This document shows positions 7,691 to 16,561 of a DNA stretch of 52,144 nucleotides, piece after piece. Source of the DNA: an uncultured Sutterella sp. (GTDB lineage Bacteria; Pseudomonadota; Gammaproteobacteria; Burkholderiales; Burkholderiaceae_F); assembly GCA_937943605.1 (NCBI GenBank), contig CALEAW010000096.1, positions 1 to 52,144 on the forward strand, in the 5' to 3' direction. The notes under the pieces were generated by a model. The model was not told the origin of the DNA. It did no database searches and was given only the letters and a program-made list of their open reading frames with translations. Both the position numbers and the translations under genes were made by a program. How positions within the stretch are numbered: the first letter of the stretch is position 1; every line of letters begins with the position of its first letter.

Positions 7691-9151
7691 ATGTCCAAAC
7701 CTGATCAATTTCGCATTCACCTGAGTCTTGTTAGCCATACCAATATTGGCAAGACAACCTTAGCCCGCACACTGCTTATGAAAGACGTCGGCGAAGTCGC
7801 TGACCGCGCCCACGTCACAGAAAATACCGAAGACTATGTGCTTGCACGAGATGCGGCCGGATGCGAACTGGTTCTTTGGGATACACCGGGCTTTGGTAAT
7901 TCTGTGGCTCTTGCTAAACGCCTCACTGGTCGAACGAACCCTATCGGATGGTTTCTTGCTGAAGTCTGGGATCGCATGACGAATAAGGCTTTTTGGCTTA
8001 ACCAACGAGCCATCAAGCACGTTAAAGACATTTCAGACGTTGTACTCTATTTGGTCAATGCCTCTGATCTCCCTAAGACAGCCCCCTACATTACGGCTGA
8101 GATGGAAATTATTTCCTGGATCAATAAGCCCGTCATCGTGCTTCTTAACCAAATGGGTAAGCCTCGTACGCACGCTGAAGAACGAGCAGATGTCGAAGCA
8201 TGGCGTGATGCCATGAAACCCTATCCGTTTGTTAAGGATGTCCTTCCCATGGATGCCTTTGCGCGTTGTTGGGTTCAAGAAACGGCACTTTTTGATGCCA
8301 TTGGTCGCGCCCTTCCTGCGACTCAACATGCCACTTTTGATGCTCTTCGGGACATTTGGATTCGTAGTCGACGAGCCCTCTATCTATCCTCAGTCGACGC
8401 CATTGCACGCCACATGTGGAAACTTCTGCAGGCGCATGAATTAGTCCCTGTACCAAGCCTCAAAGATCATGTCCGATCACTCGCTAACCAAATTGGTCTA
8501 ATCAAAACCCGTAACGTCGAAATGGAGGACGCCCAAACGGCACTATCCTCGATGGCTGCCGATAGTCTATGCGCACTTACCGATAAGCTTATCGGCATTA
8601 ATGGGCTCACTGGGAGTGGCGTCTCTCGCGAGATTTTGAGACGTATGAAAACGGACTGGCAAATGGCCTCTCACACGATTGCTCCAGCTTCAGCAGCCGC
8701 CGTTGGCGCTGGTGTTGGCGTTGCTGGCGGGGCTGCTGCGGGTGCCGCAGCGGATGCGGCGAGCGCAGGTCTTTCGTTAGGTCTTGGCACCTTATTGGGT
8801 GGCATCATCGGCGCGATTGGTGGTGTCGGCGCAGCCACCATTTATAACGCTCGGCATAAAAAAGAAGGGATTGATCTTTCTTGGAGCGAACACGCCGCAC
8901 GCAACTTTATGCTTGAAGCGACATTGCTTTATTTAGCCGTTGCGCACTTTGGTCGCGGACGTGGGGATTGGCAAGCCGGAGAAAGTCCTGAATTTTGGAA
9001 AATAGCCGTGCAGGATGCCATGAAAGAACTCAAAATTACCTTTCTTCCTATTCGCAAGCTTACCCCTGAGGCTGGCGTTGAACAATTAACGCGCTTAACA
9101 GACTCGCTTCTTCGCGCTGTCTTTATGCGTCTTTATGAACGCGGTATCTAA
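7691..9151 (+). CDS. GTPase/DUF3482 protein with glycine-zipper segment
   Basis: The N-terminal ~200 residues form a small-GTPase (Era/TrmE-like) domain: a P-loop HTNIGKTTL near residue 16, switch-II WDTPGFG near 63 and a degenerate G4 motif LLNQMG in place of NKxD. The C-terminal DUF3482 part includes an Ala/Gly-rich stretch at about 335-390 (GAGVGVAGG, GGIIGAIGGVGA) that reads as a glycine-zipper membrane hairpin. ATG 7691 was preferred to the GTG two codons upstream. It follows its usual DUF2868 partner. GTP binding is inferred; target and role are unknown. Confidence 0.82.
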   Translation: MSKPDQFRIHLSLVSHTNIGKTTLARTLLMKDVGEVADRAHVTENTEDYVLARDAAGCELVLWDTPGFGNSVALAKRLTGRTNPIGWFLAEVWDRMTNKAFWLNQRAIKHVKDISDVVLYLVNASDLPKTAPYITAEMEIISWINKPVIVLLNQMGKPRTHAEERADVEAWRDAMKPYPFVKDVLPMDAFARCWVQETALFDAIGRALPATQHATFDALRDIWIRSRRALYLSSVDAIARHMWKLLQAHELVPVPSLKDHVRSLANQIGLIKTRNVEMEDAQTALSSMAADSLCALTDKLIGINGLTGSGVSREILRRMKTDWQMASHTIAPASAAAVGAGVGVAGGAAAGAAADAASAGLSLGLGTLLGGIIGAIGGVGAATIYNARHKKEGIDLSWSEHAARNFMLEATLLYLAVAHFGRGRGDWQAGESPEFWKIAVQDAMKELKITFLPIRKLTPEAGVEQLTRLTDSLLRAVFMRLYERGI

Positions 9152-9165
9152 CACTCACTTGCACC

Positions 9166-9537
9166 ATGCTCACTAAAGGCTTAACCACCATTGGGCTCTT
9201 ACTCGCGTCGAATGTCTTTATGACATTGGCTTGGTATGCCCATTTGAAACTCCAAAGCGCCAAACTCATTAGCAACTGGCCACTTTATACCGTGATCCTT
9301 TTTTCTTGGGCGATTGCACTGTTGGAATACAGCTTCATGGTGCCAGCCAATCGCATTGGTTTTGAAGGCAATGGCGGCCCTTTCTCGCTTATTCAGCTGA
9401 AGATCATTCAAGAAGTGATTACCTTGTTGGTATTCACCTTGTTTTCCATTATCGCTTTCCAACAGCAATTAGCCTGGAATCACTTGGCCGCTTTTGCTTG
9501 CATGGTGGGGGCGGTTTATTTCGTCTTTATGAAGTAG
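9166..9537 (+). CDS. DMT-family small membrane protein (DUF486)
   Basis: The 123-residue protein has four predicted transmembrane helices. The segments TLAWYAHLK, ALLEYSFMVPANRIG and FSLIQLKIIQEVITL are typical of the DUF486 family of the drug/metabolite transporter superfamily. Substrate is not known. It starts 14 bp after the GTPase gene and may be the last gene of that operon. Confidence 0.85.
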   Translation: MLTKGLTTIGLLLASNVFMTLAWYAHLKLQSAKLISNWPLYTVILFSWAIALLEYSFMVPANRIGFEGNGGPFSLIQLKIIQEVITLLVFTLFSIIAFQQQLAWNHLAAFACMVGAVYFVFMK

Positions 9538-9541
9538 TCTA

Positions 9542-9572
9542 AGCCAAGCGAGCCCACCTAGGTCGCTTGGCT
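9542..9572. terminator. Hairpin between convergent DMT and greB genes
   Basis: AGCCAAGCGA (9542-9551) pairs perfectly with TCGCTTGGCT (9563-9572). Neither side has a T-run, so it may work with Rho or only stabilise 3' ends. Confidence 0.5.
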
Positions 9573-9584
9573 ACGCAATCCACT

Positions 9585-10142
9585 TTAACGAGGTTGCTGA
9601 CTCGTATATGTCACTTCAAGAATCTCAAGGACTTCAACACCAGCTGGGTGCGTCACAGTGGCTGGTGTAGGCAACTTCACTTCATCTCCTTCTCGTGCCT
9701 TTAAAAAGACACGAGCGATAGGACTAATCCAGCTCACATCGCCATGCGCTGCATCAGCTTCATCGATCCCAACAATACGAATCTTGTGTTCTTCACCACG
9801 CTGATCACAGTACAGCACCGTTGCACCAAAAAAGATCTGATCCGTTGGCGGACGAGTATCAGGGTCGACCACTTCAGCCGATTCAATACGTTTATTCAAA
9901 AAACGAATACGCCGATCAATTTCACGCAAACGGCGCTTACCGTATTGATAGTCGCCATTCTCACTACGGTCGCCATTGCTCGCTGCCCAAGCTACTACAT
10001 TCACCACTTCAGGACGCTCAACATTGACGAGATGTTCACGCTCATCCAACAATCGTCGGTAGCATGCTGGTGTCATGTAGTTCTTCGTATTAGGTGGTAA
10101 ACCAGGAAGCTTGACTTCGTCGTCATCCTGCTCATTAGACAT
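9585..10142 (-). CDS. greB: Transcription elongation factor GreB
   Basis: Binds the RNA polymerase secondary channel and stimulates cleavage of backtracked RNA. The N-terminal coiled coil has the acidic-tip region ASNGDRSENGDYQYGKRRL (about 54-72), where GDRSENGDYQYGK is the GreB form and carries the catalytic acidic residues. The C-terminal FKBP-like domain follows with ISPIARVFLKAREGDEV. At 185 residues it is a little longer than the usual ~160-170 because of an acidic N-terminal extension and a short C-terminal tail. It lies 40 bp after the second phosphoethanolamine-transferase-type gene on the same strand. Confidence 0.95.
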   Translation of the reverse strand: MSNEQDDDEVKLPGLPPNTKNYMTPACYRRLLDEREHLVNVERPEVVNVVAWAASNGDRSENGDYQYGKRRLREIDRRIRFLNKRIESAEVVDPDTRPPTDQIFFGATVLYCDQRGEEHKIRIVGIDEADAAHGDVSWISPIARVFLKAREGDEVKLPTPATVTHPAGVEVLEILEVTYTSQQPR

Positions 10143-10182
10143 ACATTTCTCCAGAAAACAATTAGCAAAGTTCTGTTTTCAC

Positions 10183-11781
10183 TTACGGATTCTGATCCAT
10201 AAAAATTTGAAGCGAATAAGAAGGTAGTTCCTGATACTTAACCTTCTCCCCGGAAAAGCGATAAACGTTTTCCTGATCGATGCAAGCCTCATCCTGTAAC
10301 CAATGACACGTTTGAGGTGACAAGTAAGGAGAAGAAATATGCATCCAAGAGGCTACCAAAGGAAGAAAATTCAAGCCGCTACGATAAAACTTTATCGTTT
10401 CACGCTTGTTGAACCCACTCCCAGTAATAAAGAATGGCACCTCGTAAGAACCTTGCCGTTTATCGTTATGCTTCAGACACCAACCACTTTGATCGGATGC
10501 AAAATCTAACCCATGATCAGCTGTAAACAAGAGTCCCCATTTTTCACCATACTTAGACTCGCGCACCTTTAAAGCATCAGTCACTTCCTTTGCTAAGCGG
10601 TCAGTATTTTTTAAACTTTCGATATAGCAAGACAACTCTTGAGATTTAAAAAACTCTGTATATCGATCGTTAGTACGTCGACACGCTTGAGGATGCGAGC
10701 CGATCAGGTGTAACACAATCAGCTTTTTACCAGGTAAAGCAAGGCTTTCTTTAAATGGTTCTAAAAGATCCTCATCCGTCTTTTTAAGCACTTTGTTCAG
10801 CGGATTAAGATCATCAGCAACAAAATTATATTTGTCACACATTTTTGCCACGATCGAAATCGGCGAATCCGCACCTCCACGCTCACCTTGTGACGATATC
10901 CAAGTAGTTTGAAAACCCGCTGACTTAGCTAACGTCACAATGTTATAAGCCGGATTGAAATTTTCAGTGTCGCTATTTAGGTACAACTGTCGTGATAGCG
11001 ATGGCACTGTACCAGCCGAGGCAGATATGTAGTTTTCAAACAACAAACCTGGCTCACTAGAGAGCCACGGCGTATTGTTCCACGGGGCACCATATGCGCC
11101 AAAGAAGTCTCGACGAGCACTTTCTCCAAGGATCAATACGTAATTGGTCGCAACACCTTCATCTGCGACAGCTTTCCAATCGGTCGAGCGATTAAAAATG
11201 GAATATTTATTTTGACCGTTAGACGAGTCTTCTAAAGCTTTATAAAAAGACAACACAAAATTGACTTCTGTGCTTTTGAGATCCCAAATATTTAATGGGT
11301 TGCCTTTGATCAGATTTTTTACGAACGTGTTGCTAGAAAAAGCCACAAGCAATACGAACAACACCACAACACGCTTACGATCTAAAGCTACTAAAAACTG
11401 TGAGTGCTTTTTGAGAAACAGAACCACGCAAGCAAAGGTGAGTAGCAAACCGCCATACCACCCAAAAACGCTCGGGGGAATGGAGGTTGCATATTCAAAG
11501 GCTTCATCAAAATTCGTGTACAAGAGGGCATCAATAGCGTTCTTATCAACATGGCCATAAGTTAGTCCAACCATGCCATACATTAAGGCGCAAACGCATG
11601 AAATCCCAAGGTATAAAAAACCTATCCAACGCCTCCAGTTGTACAAAAGCATGAAAAGAATGATCGAGACGATGGTTTCACGAGGGCCAAAATAATTGCC
11701 ATACATGATCTGAGTGATGGCAAAAAACAGAACCAACAAGCTCCAAAACACTACGCTTGGAATAGCCAATTTAATTTTCAC
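10183..11781 (-). CDS. Second sulfatase-fold phosphoethanolamine transferase, EptA-like
   Basis: A 532-residue inner-membrane enzyme with five N-terminal hydrophobic segments (to about residue 152) and a periplasmic catalytic domain. Expected active-site residues are present: E220 in LGES, nucleophile candidate T258 in SAGTVPSL, D422-H423 in ADHG and H438 in LKHND. It has several extra Cys residues that could form disulfides. It differs strongly from the paralogue at 4474-6105. By eye it is more AT-rich, with A/T-ending codons, than its neighbours, which hints at horizontal acquisition. Modification of lipid A or core with phosphoethanolamine is the likely role, inferred from the family. Confidence 0.85.
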   Translation of the reverse strand: MKIKLAIPSVVFWSLLVLFFAITQIMYGNYFGPRETIVSIILFMLLYNWRRWIGFLYLGISCVCALMYGMVGLTYGHVDKNAIDALLYTNFDEAFEYATSIPPSVFGWYGGLLLTFACVVLFLKKHSQFLVALDRKRVVVLFVLLVAFSSNTFVKNLIKGNPLNIWDLKSTEVNFVLSFYKALEDSSNGQNKYSIFNRSTDWKAVADEGVATNYVLILGESARRDFFGAYGAPWNNTPWLSSEPGLLFENYISASAGTVPSLSRQLYLNSDTENFNPAYNIVTLAKSAGFQTTWISSQGERGGADSPISIVAKMCDKYNFVADDLNPLNKVLKKTDEDLLEPFKESLALPGKKLIVLHLIGSHPQACRRTNDRYTEFFKSQELSCYIESLKNTDRLAKEVTDALKVRESKYGEKWGLLFTADHGLDFASDQSGWCLKHNDKRQGSYEVPFFITGSGFNKRETIKFYRSGLNFLPLVASWMHISSPYLSPQTCHWLQDEACIDQENVYRFSGEKVKYQELPSYSLQIFMDQNP

Positions 11782-11875
11782 AGCGAGCCAAAATGAAATT
11801 AAAATTTAAATTTTAAGTGATTCTCTAGCCCTTGTCTCGACACAAGAAATACACACAATGACGACCAGAAAGAAC

Positions 11876-11903
11876 ATGGGGCATAGCTCACGCTATGCCC
11901 CAT
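11876..11903 (-). terminator. Terminator after secF
   Basis: A 12-bp perfect stem (ATGGGGCATAGC with its complement, loop TCAC) lies 28 bp past the secF stop. On the minus strand it is followed by GTTCTTTC. Confidence 0.75.
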
Positions 11904-11930
11904 CATCTTATCGACCGTTAAACGAAACGA

Positions 11931-12863
11931 TTACGGCACCATCTCTTCGACTTCATCCTTCTTAACAGGGCGAACGAGGTCTTCACGCTTCACACCAAGG
12001 TAAAGCGCGATAGCCGCAGCCACAAAGACGGAAGAGTACACACCAAGCAAAATACCGATCGTCAAAGCGAGCGAGAAGTAATGCAAGGCAGGACCACCGA
12101 AGAAGAACATCGAGAGCGTCATACAAAGTGTAGACGTATGGGTAATCACCGTACGAGAAATCGTGGCGGTAATTGCCGAGTTGATCACTTCGACCGTATC
12201 AGCGCGACGCATCGTACGGAAGTGTTCACGAACACGGTCGAAAATAATCACCGATTCATTCACGGAGTAACCCAACACAGCCAACACGGCAGCGAGCACC
12301 GGCAACGAGAATTCCCACTGCATGACGGAGAAGATACCGAGCACAATGAAGATGTCGTGCAAGTTAGCAATAATGGCTGCCACCGAGAACTTCCATTCGA
12401 AACGGAAGGCCAAGTAGATCATGATGCCAACCACCACGAGCGCAAGGGCTGTACCCCCGTCACGTGCGAGTTCTTCACCAACCTGAGGACCCACGTATTC
12501 GGTTCGCGTCAGCTGAGCGTCTGGCGTGTTCTTATGAATCACAGCCATCACTTCTTCAGCCACCTGACCAGACGTATAACCTGGCTTGGTCGGAACACGA
12601 ATGACGATGTCAGATGCCGTACCGAATGTCTGTACTAAGACTTCATTAGAAATCGTCTTTAGTTCAGTACGAACCTGTTCAGTATTCACAGCGGACGGAT
12701 ATCGAACTTCCATTTGCGTACCGCCCGTGAACTCAATTGAGAACGCGAGACCGTGCGCAAAGATCCAATAAACCGCGATCACGAAGCTGACAAAAGAGAC
12801 CATGTTGAGTACAAACTTGTACTTCATGAACGGGATGGTCTTATGAATTCGGAAAAATTCCAT
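11931..12863 (-). CDS. secF: Protein translocase subunit SecF
   Basis: RND-type membrane subunit that works with SecD to use proton motive force to pull exported proteins out of the Sec channel. The 310-residue protein has six transmembrane segments. It shows the conserved GLAFSIEFTGGTQMEVRYP region after TM1, then GYSVNESVIIFDRVRE and FFFGGPALHYFSLALTIGILLGVYSS. The start lies 15 bp after the secD stop, so translation is probably coupled. Confidence 0.97.
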   Translation of the reverse strand: MEFFRIHKTIPFMKYKFVLNMVSFVSFVIAVYWIFAHGLAFSIEFTGGTQMEVRYPSAVNTEQVRTELKTISNEVLVQTFGTASDIVIRVPTKPGYTSGQVAEEVMAVIHKNTPDAQLTRTEYVGPQVGEELARDGGTALALVVVGIMIYLAFRFEWKFSVAAIIANLHDIFIVLGIFSVMQWEFSLPVLAAVLAVLGYSVNESVIIFDRVREHFRTMRRADTVEVINSAITATISRTVITHTSTLCMTLSMFFFGGPALHYFSLALTIGILLGVYSSVFVAAAIALYLGVKREDLVRPVKKDEVEEMVP

Positions 12864-12878
12864 GATATTAACCTCCCA

Positions 12879-14774
12879 TTAACGGCTCGTTTTCTTGGCC
12901 GTGTCCGGACGCCAAATCTGACCGATATGGACGTTCGTCAACTTCTTCTTACGACCATAGATCAGGTTGATCAACGAACGAGACACAACCACCGACGTAA
13001 AGATGGAGGTCATAATCCCGAGACAGTGCACCACAGCAAAGCCACGCACTGGACCAGAACCGAAAATCAACAGGGCCAAACCAGCGATCAAACTCGTAAT
13101 GTTCGAGTCAAGAATCGTGGCAAAAGCGCGATCGTAACCTTCGCTAATAGCTGTTTGAGGGAGACGTCCCAAACGAAGCTCTTCACGAATACGTTCATTA
13201 ATAAGCACATTCGCGTCAACAGCCATACCTAACGTCAACGCGATAGCGGCAATACCTGGCAGAGTCAATGTGGCTTGAAGCATCGAAAGCAAAGCGACCA
13301 ACATCATCACATTGGCAACCAACGACACCGCACTCACCACACCGAAAACCTGATAGTAGATCGCCATAAAGAGGGCAATCACGATAAAGCCGTAGAGCGT
13401 AGAACGGAAACCAGCTTCAATGTTGGCTTCACCCAAGCTCGGACCGATCAAACGTTCTTCAACAATTTCCATCGGCGCAGCCAAGGAACCCGCACGCAAG
13501 AGCAAGGCGGTATCGGTCGCTTCGATCGCAGTCATACGACCCGAAATCTGCACACGACCACCACCGATTTCCTGACGAACCACTGGTGCAGTCACGACTT
13601 CACCCTTACCCTTTTCAAAGAGCAAGATGGCAATACGCTTACCGACGTTGTCACGGGTCACGTCCTGGAAGATACGAGCACCACGGCTATCAAGTTCAAG
13701 ATTCACCGTCGGTTCTTGCGTCTGGCTATCAAAGCCAGGCTGAGCGTCGTTGAGGTTTTCACCCGTCAAGATGACACGGCGCTTCACAAGCAAAACATTC
13801 CCTTCGCGATCCAAGAACTTTTCGTCGCCAAAGGGCACATTACCCTGAGCCAACTGCGCCAGGGCTTCAGGACTATCGTCCACCAAGCGCACTTCAAGGG
13901 TTGCGGTACGACCTAAGATGTCCTTGGCCTTCGCCGTATCCTGAACACCAGGCAACTGAACAACAATACGGTCAGCGCCCTGCTGAGCAATTACAGGTTC
14001 AGCCACACCGAGTTCGTTGATTCGGTTATGCAAGGTTGAAATATTCTGCTTCAACGCATAAGACTGAACGTTTTGGATAGCCTTTTCAGACAATTCAGCG
14101 CGCAAGACATAGGGCGCAGCGGCAGCTTCTGGCAACGACAACACCAAATCAGGCTGCGTATTACGCAACAAGTCATTGGCACGTGCACGTTCTTCTTCAT
14201 TGGCAAAGCTGATTTCGACCACATTGCCAACGCGCGTCATACCCGTATGACGAATGCGCTTGTCACGAAGTTGCGTACGCAAATCAGCCAATGTAGCTTC
14301 AGCACGCTTTTGAATCGCGGCACGCATATCGACCTGTAAAAGGAAGTGCACGCCACCACGAAGGTCAAGACCCAAGTACATCGGCAAGGCATGAATAGAA
14401 AGCAGCCACTGCGGCGTATTGGGCACAAGGTTCAACGCAACAATATAAGCAGGATCTTCGCGATTCGGGTTCAAAGCCTTTTCAAGGACTTCGCGAGCCT
14501 GAAGCTGCTTTTCAGCTTCGGTCGGTTCAAAGCGAACGCGAACGGTATTTTGTTGTGCACCCTGTTCAAAGAACACACCATTCGGATGCAAATCAGCAGC
14601 CTGAAGGAGTTCTTCAACCGTTTTCAGCGTTTGTTCGGTCACTTTGACCGTTGCCTTACCAGACGAAACCTGCACAGCAGGGGATTCGCCATAGAAGTTC
14701 GGCAACGTGTAGACCACGCCGATCAAGAGTACGACAACAATGACGATGTATTTCCAAAGAGGATATCGATTCAT
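12879..14774 (-). CDS. secD: Protein translocase subunit SecD
   Basis: Partner of SecF, with a large periplasmic P1 head and six transmembrane segments. Residues about 135-150 contain the LGLDLRGGVHFLLQVD motif, the C-terminal half has TLPGIAAIALTLGMAVDANVLINERIREE, and the length of 631 residues is normal. It is preceded by yajC with a 171-bp gap that contains a minus-strand terminator and a further perfect hairpin, so secD probably also has its own promoter or an attenuated read-through. Confidence 0.97.
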   Translation of the reverse strand: MNRYPLWKYIVIVVVLLIGVVYTLPNFYGESPAVQVSSGKATVKVTEQTLKTVEELLQAADLHPNGVFFEQGAQQNTVRVRFEPTEAEKQLQAREVLEKALNPNREDPAYIVALNLVPNTPQWLLSIHALPMYLGLDLRGGVHFLLQVDMRAAIQKRAEATLADLRTQLRDKRIRHTGMTRVGNVVEISFANEEERARANDLLRNTQPDLVLSLPEAAAAPYVLRAELSEKAIQNVQSYALKQNISTLHNRINELGVAEPVIAQQGADRIVVQLPGVQDTAKAKDILGRTATLEVRLVDDSPEALAQLAQGNVPFGDEKFLDREGNVLLVKRRVILTGENLNDAQPGFDSQTQEPTVNLELDSRGARIFQDVTRDNVGKRIAILLFEKGKGEVVTAPVVRQEIGGGRVQISGRMTAIEATDTALLLRAGSLAAPMEIVEERLIGPSLGEANIEAGFRSTLYGFIVIALFMAIYYQVFGVVSAVSLVANVMMLVALLSMLQATLTLPGIAAIALTLGMAVDANVLINERIREELRLGRLPQTAISEGYDRAFATILDSNITSLIAGLALLIFGSGPVRGFAVVHCLGIMTSIFTSVVVSRSLINLIYGRKKKLTNVHIGQIWRPDTAKKTSR

Positions 14775-14865
14775 CGTTAATGTTCTCCGTCATGCATCAA
14801 TGAAGGACATTTCTGCACAACCTAAAGACTTAGACGGTCACAAAATGCGACCCTATTGAATGGGC

Positions 14866-14891
14866 TTAAGCCCGGTCAAGACCGGGCTTAA
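14866..14891 (-). repeat. Perfect 11-bp hairpin in the secD leader
   Basis: TTAAGCCCGGT (14866-14876) pairs with ACCGGGCTTAA (14881-14891), loop of 4. The left arm also belongs to a self-palindrome GGGCTTAAGCCC (14862-14873), so two alternative folds are possible. The T-run lies on the 5' side in the minus-strand RNA, so this is not a simple terminator for yajC. Confidence 0.6.
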
Positions 14892-14925
14892 AAAAGCGCC
14901 AAGAGCGAATTGCCCCCAGCGCTTT
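14887..14925 (-). terminator. Terminator after yajC
   Basis: On the minus strand AAAGCGC pairs with GCGCTTT across a G/C-rich loop of about 19 nt and is followed directly by a T-run. It begins about 20 bp past the yajC stop. The long loop lowers certainty. Confidence 0.55.
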
Positions 14926-14945
14926 GGGTTCTTGAAAGTCCACTA

Positions 14946-15290
14946 TTAGAACTTAAGCGTGCCCTTCGGAAGAACCATCTGAACAGACGTACGCTGCATA
15001 CGGATCACAACAGCCTTGCCGTCAACCGTAGCAATCTGAAGTGCGATCGTCGTTTCGTCAACGGATTCAATACGGCCAGAAATACCACCAACCGTCATGA
15101 CTTCATCGCCGCGCACCAAACCTTCACACATCTGCATGTGTTCCTTTTGACGCTTCTGCTGCGGACGGATCAAGAAGAACCAGAACACGGCAAAAATGAC
15201 GATGAGCGGCACCACCTGCATCAAGAAGCCTTCCATGCCGCCAGCCTGGGCGGCCTCACCGGCAGCCAGTGCATCACTAACAAAAAACAT
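14946..15290 (-). CDS. yajC: Preprotein translocase subunit YajC
   Basis: Small single-span inner-membrane protein of the SecDF-YajC accessory complex. The product of 114 residues has one membrane helix VVPLIVIFAVFWFFLI at about 27-42, then RPQQKRQKEH and the conserved soluble segment LVRGDEVMTVGGISGRI. ATG 15290 was chosen because TTGGAG precedes it by 5 nt. An in-frame ATG five codons upstream (15305) would contain that Shine-Dalgarno. It lies between tgt and secD, the standard order. Confidence 0.95.
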   Translation of the reverse strand: MFFVSDALAAGEAAQAGGMEGFLMQVVPLIVIFAVFWFFLIRPQQKRQKEHMQMCEGLVRGDEVMTVGGISGRIESVDETTIALQIATVDGKAVVIRMQRTSVQMVLPKGTLKF

Positions 15291-15413
15291 TTGAACTCCA
15301 ATCATTCAAGAATGTAAAACTAACCCGACTGAGCAATAGGTGCTACATTTCGGGGAATTTGATCATTATAAATGCGTTCGCTTACTTCTGACTGAGGTAT
15401 TCCATTGAGAAAA

Positions 15414-16547
15414 TTACTCAATACCACGAGCACGATCTTCAGCAAACTGCTTTTTCCAAGCTTCAAACGTGCCTGCTTCTAACGCATCACGCATTTCCTG
15501 CATGATCTGCAAATAGAAGGACAAGTTATGAATCGTATTCAAACGAGCACCCAAGATTTCACCCACTTTGTGTAAGTGATGTAAATAGGCGCGCGTAAAG
15601 TTACGGCAGGTGTAGCAGTTGCACGACGGATCGAGCGGGCGCAAGTCATTGCGGTAGCGGCTATTCTTTAGCTTCACGTCACCAAAGCGCGTAAAGAGCC
15701 AACCATTTCGTGCATTACGCGTCGGCATCACACAGTCGAACATATCAATGCCATTCGAGACACCTGCCACCAAGTCTTCAGGAGTACCAACCCCCATGAG
15801 GTAGCGTGGACGATCATCTGGCAACTTATGAACGATGTGATCCATGATGCGCATCATGTCTTCTTTGGGTTCGCCCACAGAAAGGCCACCCACGGCATAA
15901 CCATGGAAGCCCACATCCAACAAACCAGCTAGCGACTCTTCGCGCAAATGTTCATACATGCCACCCTGCACAATCCCAAAGAGCGCATTCGGGTTTTCAA
16001 GACGATCGAACTCATCGCGAGAGCGCTTAGCCCAACGAAGGCTCATGCGCATCGACTTAGCCGCTTCGAGTTCCGTGGCTGGACGGTCGCCAATCTTATA
16101 GGGCGTGCATTCATCGAGCTGCATCACGATGTCAGAATTCAGCACACGTTGAATCTTCATCGACACTTCAGGCGACAAAAAGAGCTTATCCCCGTTGATC
16201 GGGTTACTAAACTTCACACCTTCTTCGGTAATCTTGCGAAGTTCACCCAAACTAAAGACCTGAAAGCCACCCGAGTCCGTCAGAATGGGCTTATCCCACT
16301 GCATAAAGTCATGCAGCCCCTTGTGGGCATCAACCACTTCAAGACCAGGGCGAAGCCACAAATGGAAGGTATTACCCAAAATAATCTGAGAACCGATTTC
16401 CTTTAACTCATAGGGTGCCATGGCCTTCACAGACCCATAGGTACCCACTGGCATAAAGATCGGAGTTTGCACGACGCCGTGATTGAGCGTCAGTTCGCCA
16501 CGTCGGGCACGGCCGCACGTTGCTTTGACCTTAAAACCAAAAGCCAT
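15414..16547 (-). CDS. tgt: tRNA-guanine transglycosylase Tgt
   Basis: Exchanges guanine 34 for preQ1 in tRNAs with GUN anticodons. The 377-residue TIM barrel has D91 in TDSGGFQVFSLG, the FGIVQGG and GYAVGGLSVGE segments, MPTRNARNGWLFT with the nucleophile-region Asp just upstream (MFDCVMPTRNAR), and a zinc site in CNCYTCRNFTRAYLHHL. Length is normal. It starts 14 bp after queA, so both are in one operon. Confidence 0.98.
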   Translation of the reverse strand: MAFGFKVKATCGRARRGELTLNHGVVQTPIFMPVGTYGSVKAMAPYELKEIGSQIILGNTFHLWLRPGLEVVDAHKGLHDFMQWDKPILTDSGGFQVFSLGELRKITEEGVKFSNPINGDKLFLSPEVSMKIQRVLNSDIVMQLDECTPYKIGDRPATELEAAKSMRMSLRWAKRSRDEFDRLENPNALFGIVQGGMYEHLREESLAGLLDVGFHGYAVGGLSVGEPKEDMMRIMDHIVHKLPDDRPRYLMGVGTPEDLVAGVSNGIDMFDCVMPTRNARNGWLFTRFGDVKLKNSRYRNDLRPLDPSCNCYTCRNFTRAYLHHLHKVGEILGARLNTIHNLSFYLQIMQEMRDALEAGTFEAWKKQFAEDRARGIE

Positions 16548-16561
16548 TGTTGTGTGTCCTT

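Noticed and set aside
12081..14780. Several open frames on the plus strand opposite secF and secD (for example 12081-12638 and 13275-13916)
   Set aside because: They lie antisense to clear secF and secD genes, are His/Thr/Arg-rich in the manner of shadow frames, and have no start signals.
14866..14891. Perfect hairpin as a terminator of yajC
   Set aside because: The T-run lies on the 5' side in the minus-strand RNA, so it does not have the order of an intrinsic terminator.
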